DNA of 63,099 nucleotides from Fictibacillus sp. BK138. GTDB lineage: Bacteria > Bacillota > Bacilli > Bacillales > Fictibacillaceae. The stretch lies in contig NZ_SGXL01000004.1 in assembly GCF_004216955.1 (NCBI RefSeq), forward strand, positions 1 to 63,099, written 5' to 3'. The translations under genes and the position numbers were made by a program. The notes beneath the pieces are model-generated. The model saw nothing but the letters and a program-made list of their open reading frames with translations, had not been told where the DNA came from and made no database searches. Position 1 is the stretch's first letter, and each line of letters opens with the position of its first letter. Positions 59,977 through 63,099 of this stretch are shown in pieces.

Positions 59977-60552
59977 TCACCTCGTTTTTACTACCATTTG
60001 AAATACTTTCTTCAGCGCTTCTCTGCCTCGATGTATACGAGTTTTTACAGTTGGGACGGGTATGTCCATAATGTGGCTGATTTCTTCCAGTGATAAATCT
60101 TCTACATATTTTAGAACAATTGCTGTCCTATACTTTTCCGGGAGCTTCATAATCTCTTCTTGCAGTTCATTCCATCGTTCATTTTCCGTTACTACCTGTT
60201 CAGGCAGTGGTTCTTCAGATGAGAGCTGGCTATACATCGTAGCTCCGTCAGTGCCAGGTACTTCAGCATCTAGATAGTAATCAGGTTTTTTCTTTCTTAA
60301 CCTGTCGATGCATAGGTTTGTGGCAATCCTGAAAATCCAAGTTGAAAATTTAAACTCGTTATTGTATTTACTTATATTACGGTAAGCTCTTAAAAAAGTT
60401 TCTTGTGCTAAATCTTCTGCTTCGTGTCCATTGCCGACCATCCGGTAACAATGCCGGTATATTTTATCTTTAAAAAGGTCTACAATGCCTTCAAACGCTT
60501 CCTGGTCCCCTTTTTTGACTTGGGCAACCATATTCGCTACTAAGGCGTCCAT
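59977..60552 (-). CDS. sigW: ECF sigma factor SigW
   Basis: The 191-residue ECF sigma factor has region 2 (YRMVGNGHEAEDLAQETFLR, KFSTWIFRIATNLCIDRLRK) and region 4 (LEEISHIMDIPVPTVKTRIH), plus the SigW-type block KKKPDYYLDAEVPGTDGATM. SigW directs resistance to antimicrobial peptides and envelope damage. Its promoter and the rsiW gene 7 bases downstream give the standard autoregulated pair. Confidence 0.96.
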   Translation of the reverse strand: MDALVANMVAQVKKGDQEAFEGIVDLFKDKIYRHCYRMVGNGHEAEDLAQETFLRAYRNISKYNNEFKFSTWIFRIATNLCIDRLRKKKPDYYLDAEVPGTDGATMYSQLSSEEPLPEQVVTENERWNELQEEIMKLPEKYRTAIVLKYVEDLSLEEISHIMDIPVPTVKTRIHRGREALKKVFQMVVKTR

Positions 60553-60577
60553 CTATTATCACCACTCGGATTTTATT

Positions 60578-60603
60578 TACGTACCAGCTTGCCATAAGTT
60601 TCA
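60578..60603 (-). promoter_or_regulatory. SigW-dependent autoregulatory promoter of sigW
   Basis: TGAAAC (-35, 60598-60603), a 16-base spacer and CGTA (-10, 60578-60581) are an exact SigW-type promoter, 26 bases before the sigW start codon. Confidence 0.88.
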
Positions 60604-60754
60604 ACGATTATCATTATTTTTTTATTTTATCATGTTGCAGAATTTGACGAAATAAAAAGGTATATTTTTCTAGTTTCGGTGTTTCAAACTAATAAGCCCT
60701 GGGAATATTAATCATATAAAATACTTTAATCGAGTGAAGAGAGGGGTTGTTTGT

Positions 60755-60925
60755 ATGCATAGAGATGTATTGATTGAACAAATCGAACACTCCAGACAGC
60801 AAATGAATGAGCTTTCGAAACATCTTCCCTTAATTGCAGAAGAAGTTGTTGAACTTTCTCAAGAAATAGACCAGCTGCTAAATCAATATCAACGCATAAA
60901 TGAAAAAGAACAGTTGCTTCCGTAG
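60755..60925 (+). CDS. Spo0E-like aspartyl-phosphate phosphatase family peptide
   Basis: This 56-residue helical hairpin protein ends with VVELSQEIDQLLNQYQ, matching the SQELD-type signature of the Spo0E family, whose members dephosphorylate Spo0A~P. AGAGGGG precedes the ATG at 60755; an upstream in-frame ATG at 60734 is weaker. It is divergent from sigW. Activity on Spo0A is inferred from the motif. Confidence 0.75.
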   Translation: MHRDVLIEQIEHSRQQMNELSKHLPLIAEEVVELSQEIDQLLNQYQRINEKEQLLP

Positions 60926-60941
60926 AGAGGCAACTGTTTTT
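60911..60941 (+). terminator. Terminator after the Spo0E-like gene
   Basis: CAGTTGC (60911-60917) pairs with GCAACTG (60930-60936), followed by TTTTTG. The stop codon lies in the loop. Confidence 0.75.
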
Positions 60942-60953
60942 GTTTGAACCATT

Positions 60954-61853
60954 TTATAAAAGTTTTTCTCCGAACAAAGACCCCATTAATGCCACAGCTA
61001 CTGTTGCTGTTTTGTTCTTCTCATCAAGAATTGGGTTTACTTCTACAAACTCTGCCGAAGTAATAATTTCTGCTTCTGCAAGCATCTCCATCGCCAGATG
61101 ACTCTCCCTATAGCTGATTCCCCCTAGTACTGGTGTACCAACACCCGGAGCGTCGTGCGGGTCTAATCCATCAAGATCAAGACTAAGGTGAACGCCATCA
61201 GTATGTTTCAGATACTCAATCGTCTCTTCCATAACTTTTGTCATACCAAGCCGATCCACTTCATGCATCGTGTAGACTTTAATGCCTTTTTCTTTTATTA
61301 GCTCTCTCTCACCTTCATCCAGTGAGCGCGCTCCAATGATAACAATGTTTTCCGGCTTCACTTTAGGTGTATAGCCGCTTATATTAGTTAGCGTCCCATG
61401 GCCAATACCAATCGATGCAGCTAAAGGCATGCCGTGAATGTTACCGCTTGGAGATGTATCAGCGGTATTCAGATCACCATGCGCATCATACCAGATGACT
61501 CCAAGATTATTATAGTGTTTTGATACCCCTGCTAACGTTCCGATCGCAATACTGTGATCTCCACCTAAGACTAACGGGAACTTTTTGTTCTTAATCACGC
61601 TGGAAACAGACTCAGAAAGCTTTTCACTCGCTTCTAAAACACCGTTCAAGTTTTTAAGATTTCCTTCGTTTTCAATACTTTGTTTTTCTGGACGAGCAAT
61701 TTCTATATCACCTAAATCCTCAACCTGATAGTTAAGGTTTTCTAAACGCTCAATAATTCCTGCATATCGAATAGCACTCGGTCCCATATCTACACCGCGT
61801 CGCATTTGCCCTAAATCCATCGGTACTCCGATCACTGATATATCTTTTAACAT
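60954..61853 (-). CDS. rocF: Arginase
   Basis: This 299-residue ureohydrolase has the binuclear manganese motifs GGDHSIAIGT, WYDAHGDLNT and SLDLDGLDPHDAPGVGTP. It hydrolyses arginine to ornithine and urea. The ATG at 61853 follows GGGAGG; an upstream in-frame ATG at 61880 lies in the leader. It is transcribed alone from a sigma-A-like promoter. Confidence 0.96.
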   Translation of the reverse strand: MLKDISVIGVPMDLGQMRRGVDMGPSAIRYAGIIERLENLNYQVEDLGDIEIARPEKQSIENEGNLKNLNGVLEASEKLSESVSSVIKNKKFPLVLGGDHSIAIGTLAGVSKHYNNLGVIWYDAHGDLNTADTSPSGNIHGMPLAASIGIGHGTLTNISGYTPKVKPENIVIIGARSLDEGERELIKEKGIKVYTMHEVDRLGMTKVMEETIEYLKHTDGVHLSLDLDGLDPHDAPGVGTPVLGGISYRESHLAMEMLAEAEIITSAEFVEVNPILDEKNKTATVAVALMGSLFGEKLL

Positions 61854-61903
61854 TTCTTTTTCCTCCCTTATGAAAAACAAAAAACTAACGAATTCCTATT
61901 ACT

Positions 61904-61933
61904 ATTGTATCTGTAAGGGATTTCATGGTTCAA
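61904..61933 (-). promoter_or_regulatory. Candidate sigma-A promoter of rocF
   Basis: TTGAAC (-35, 61928-61933), an 18-base spacer and TACAAT (-10, 61904-61909) precede rocF by about 50 bases. Confidence 0.55.
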
Positions 61934-61965
61934 CTGAACAAAATTTTGCATAGATATACTAAAAA

Positions 61966-61977
61966 GAAAGCGCTTTC
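61966..61977. promoter_or_regulatory. cre-like palindrome upstream of the rocF promoter
   Basis: GAAAGCGCTTTC is a perfect 12-bp palindrome with the AAAGCGCTTT core of CcpA (cre) sites, although the outer T and A of the cre consensus are missing. It lies about 33 bases upstream of the -35 box. Other parts of the gap 61854-62187 show only the tRNA terminator. Confidence 0.35.
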
Positions 61978-62147
61978 GATGGTTAGATACATATTTATAA
62001 GAAATAGATCGGAATATGGGCTGGTGAGTGAGGATCAAAACGTAAGCAGTGTTCGCTTTAATTCTTCGCTTATAGACTTTTCGCTATATCCTTCATAGAA
62101 ATGAAAAAGAAGATGGATATATCCCACCTTCTAACCTTTTTATATAT

Positions 62148-62171
62148 AAAAAAATCAGGCCATCGCCTGAT
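62148..62171 (-). terminator. Terminator of the rRNA-tRNA transcript
   Basis: ATCAGGC-GATG-GCCTGAT on the minus strand followed by TTTTTTTAT, 17 bases after tRNA-Ala. Confidence 0.85.
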
Positions 62172-62187
62172 ATCAATTGTTATGTAT

Positions 62188-62263
62188 TGGTGGAGCTTAG
62201 CGGGATCGAACCGCTGACCTCCTGCGTGCAAGGCAGGCGCTCTCCCAGCTGAGCTAAAGCCCC
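62188..62263 (-). tRNA. tRNA-Ala(TGC)
   Basis: A 76-nt cloverleaf with anticodon TGC and encoded CCA. It is the last gene of the 5S-linked cluster. Confidence 0.95.
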
Positions 62264-62274
62264 GAAGAAATAAA

Positions 62275-62348
62275 TGGAGCGGGTGATGAGAATCGAACTC
62301 ACGACCAGAGCTTGGAAGGCTCTTGTTTTACCACTAAACTACACCCGC
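62275..62348 (-). tRNA. tRNA-Gly(TCC)
   Basis: A 74-nt cloverleaf with anticodon TCC, identical to the copy at 273-346. Confidence 0.95.
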
Positions 62349-62392
62349 GCATAAAAGCATTATAGTCTATCTTTTGGTATCTTATACAAAGA

Positions 62393-62477
62393 TGGTGGAG
62401 GGGGACGGATTCGAACCGCCGAACCCGGAGGGAGCGGATTTACAGTCCGCCGCGTTTAGCCACTTCGCTACCCCTCC
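62393..62477 (-). tRNA. tRNA-Tyr(GTA)
   Basis: An 85-nt class II tRNA with a long variable arm, anticodon GTA and encoded CCA. Confidence 0.95.
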
Positions 62478-62538
62478 ACATAAAAAAAGAGACGATCATA
62501 GATCTCTATCAACAAATTTTACTGGCTAGTAAAATTTG

Positions 62539-62614
<76 letters not shown>

Positions 62615-62619
62615 ATAAA

Positions 62620-62695
62620 TGGTGGAGGATGACGGGATCGAACCGCCGACCCCCTGCTTGTAAGGCAGGTGCTCTCCCAGCTGAGCTAATCCTCC
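62620..62695 (-). tRNA. tRNA-Val(TAC)
   Basis: A 76-nt cloverleaf with anticodon TAC and encoded CCA, 5 bases from tRNA-Thr(TGT). Confidence 0.95.
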
Positions 62696-62722
62696 AAAAG
62701 TTATGTTCAGTTAAAGAAAAGT

Positions 62723-62797
62723 TGGTGACCCGTACGGGATTCGAACCCGTGTTACCGCCGTGAAAGGGCGGTGTCTTAACCGCTTGACCAACGGGCC
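62723..62797 (-). tRNA. tRNA-Glu(TTC)
   Basis: A 75-nt cloverleaf with anticodon TTC, identical to the copy at 1129-1203. Confidence 0.95.
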
Positions 62798-62811
62798 ATA
62801 TTATTATGATA

Positions 62812-62887
62812 TGGAGCTTCCAACCGGGCTCGAACCGGTGACCTCTTCCTTACCATGGAAGCACTCTACCTGCTGAGCTATGGAAGC
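62812..62887 (-). tRNA. tRNA-Thr(GGT)
   Basis: A 76-nt cloverleaf with anticodon stem CTTCC/GGAAG, loop ATGGTAA (anticodon GGT) and encoded CCA. Confidence 0.93.
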
Positions 62888-62896
62888 AAAAAGTAA

Positions 62897-62971
62897 TGGC
62901 TCCACAGGTAGGACTCGAACCTACGACCGATCGGTTAACAGCCGATAGCTCTACCACTGAGCTACTGTGGA
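62897..62971 (-). tRNA. tRNA-Asn(GTT)
   Basis: A 75-nt cloverleaf with anticodon GTT, identical to the copy at 1301-1375. It is the first tRNA after the 5S gene. Confidence 0.95.
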
Positions 62972-63000
62972 ATAATATAATTTGAAGTGTTTTGAGATAA

Positions 63001-63099
63001 AGCCCAGCGACGTCCTACTCTAACAGGGGGAGACCCCCAACTACCATCGGCGCTGAAGAGCTTAACTTCCGTGTTCGGTATGGGAACGGGTGTGACCTC
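63001..63099 (-). rRNA. 5S ribosomal RNA, 5' end cut by the window edge
   Basis: The minus strand reads GAGGTCACACCCGTTCCCAT through CCGAACACGGAAGTTAAGCT to GTAGGACGTCGCTGGGC, the Bacillus-type 5S rRNA. Only about 15-18 bases at the 5' end are missing. It indicates a 16S-23S-5S operon beyond the right edge that reads into the eight tRNA genes. Confidence 0.97.

Overview
The window looks like a chromosomal segment of a Gram-positive, endospore-forming member of the Bacillaceae. A Fictibacillus-like genome is my best guess, but that is inference from gene content. The evidence is a complete rsbRSTUVW-sigB-rsbX stress module beside ndoAI-ndoA, alr, a YdcC-type lipoprotein gene, acpS and a rhomboid gene, in the B. 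subtilis order. A CmpA-type cortex regulator lies beside tex and a SprT-like gene. There are also a glmS ribozyme, a YjcZ-type spore peptide and the ECF sigma loci sigX and sigW. I see no phage, insertion sequence or CRISPR array.

The window spans the interval between two rRNA operons, and most genes are transcribed leftward. The right edge cuts a 5S rRNA gene followed by eight tRNA genes. The left edge holds twelve tRNA genes under their own strong promoter, directly upstream of the promoter and leader of the next rRNA operon.

Layout: 1-1430 tRNA cluster and rrn promoter; 1.5-4.4 kb sprT-like, cmpA and tex; 4.8-9.7 kb sigB operon; 9.8-14.3 kb toxin-antitoxin, alr, lipoprotein, acpS and rhomboid; 14.4-16.5 kb a four-gene sensory operon (heme-monooxygenase-like protein, small helical protein, CarH-like B12 domain, YtvA-like STAS protein); 16.9-21.8 kb DinB, HD-GYP, D,D-carboxypeptidase, CorA and Nudix; 21.8-24.6 kb a quorum-sensing locus; 24.6-32.8 kb cell-envelope and repair genes plus small enzymes; 33.4-41 kb SwrC-type RND pump, a catalytically dead NlpC/P60 protein, sigX-rsiX and a GNAT-TetR pair; 41.4-53 kb PBP1, YfhP, permeases and assorted enzymes; 53.3-60.6 kb glmS, glmM, cdaR, cdaA, rsiW and sigW; 61-61.9 kb arginase.

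The most exciting locus is at 22.0-24.6 kb. An NprR-like regulator (XRE helix-turn-helix plus TPR repeats) is followed 18 bases later by a secreted 110-residue precursor. That precursor carries six near-identical copies of AVDN(N/S)PGIK, so it looks like a multi-copy pheromone precursor rather than the usual single-peptide one. A divergent beta-propeller-like gene and two inverted repeats lie upstream.

Three further observations stand out. First, an operon joins a CarH-type cobalamin photosensory domain to a STAS protein that has Glu at both stressosome phosphosites, as in the blue-light sensor YtvA. Second, four intergenic arrays repeat a short core every 20-21 bp (two helical turns); they use three unrelated cores and each lies just beyond a terminator. 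Third, a dispersed structured repeat of about 130 bp occurs in four copies with covarying inverted ends.
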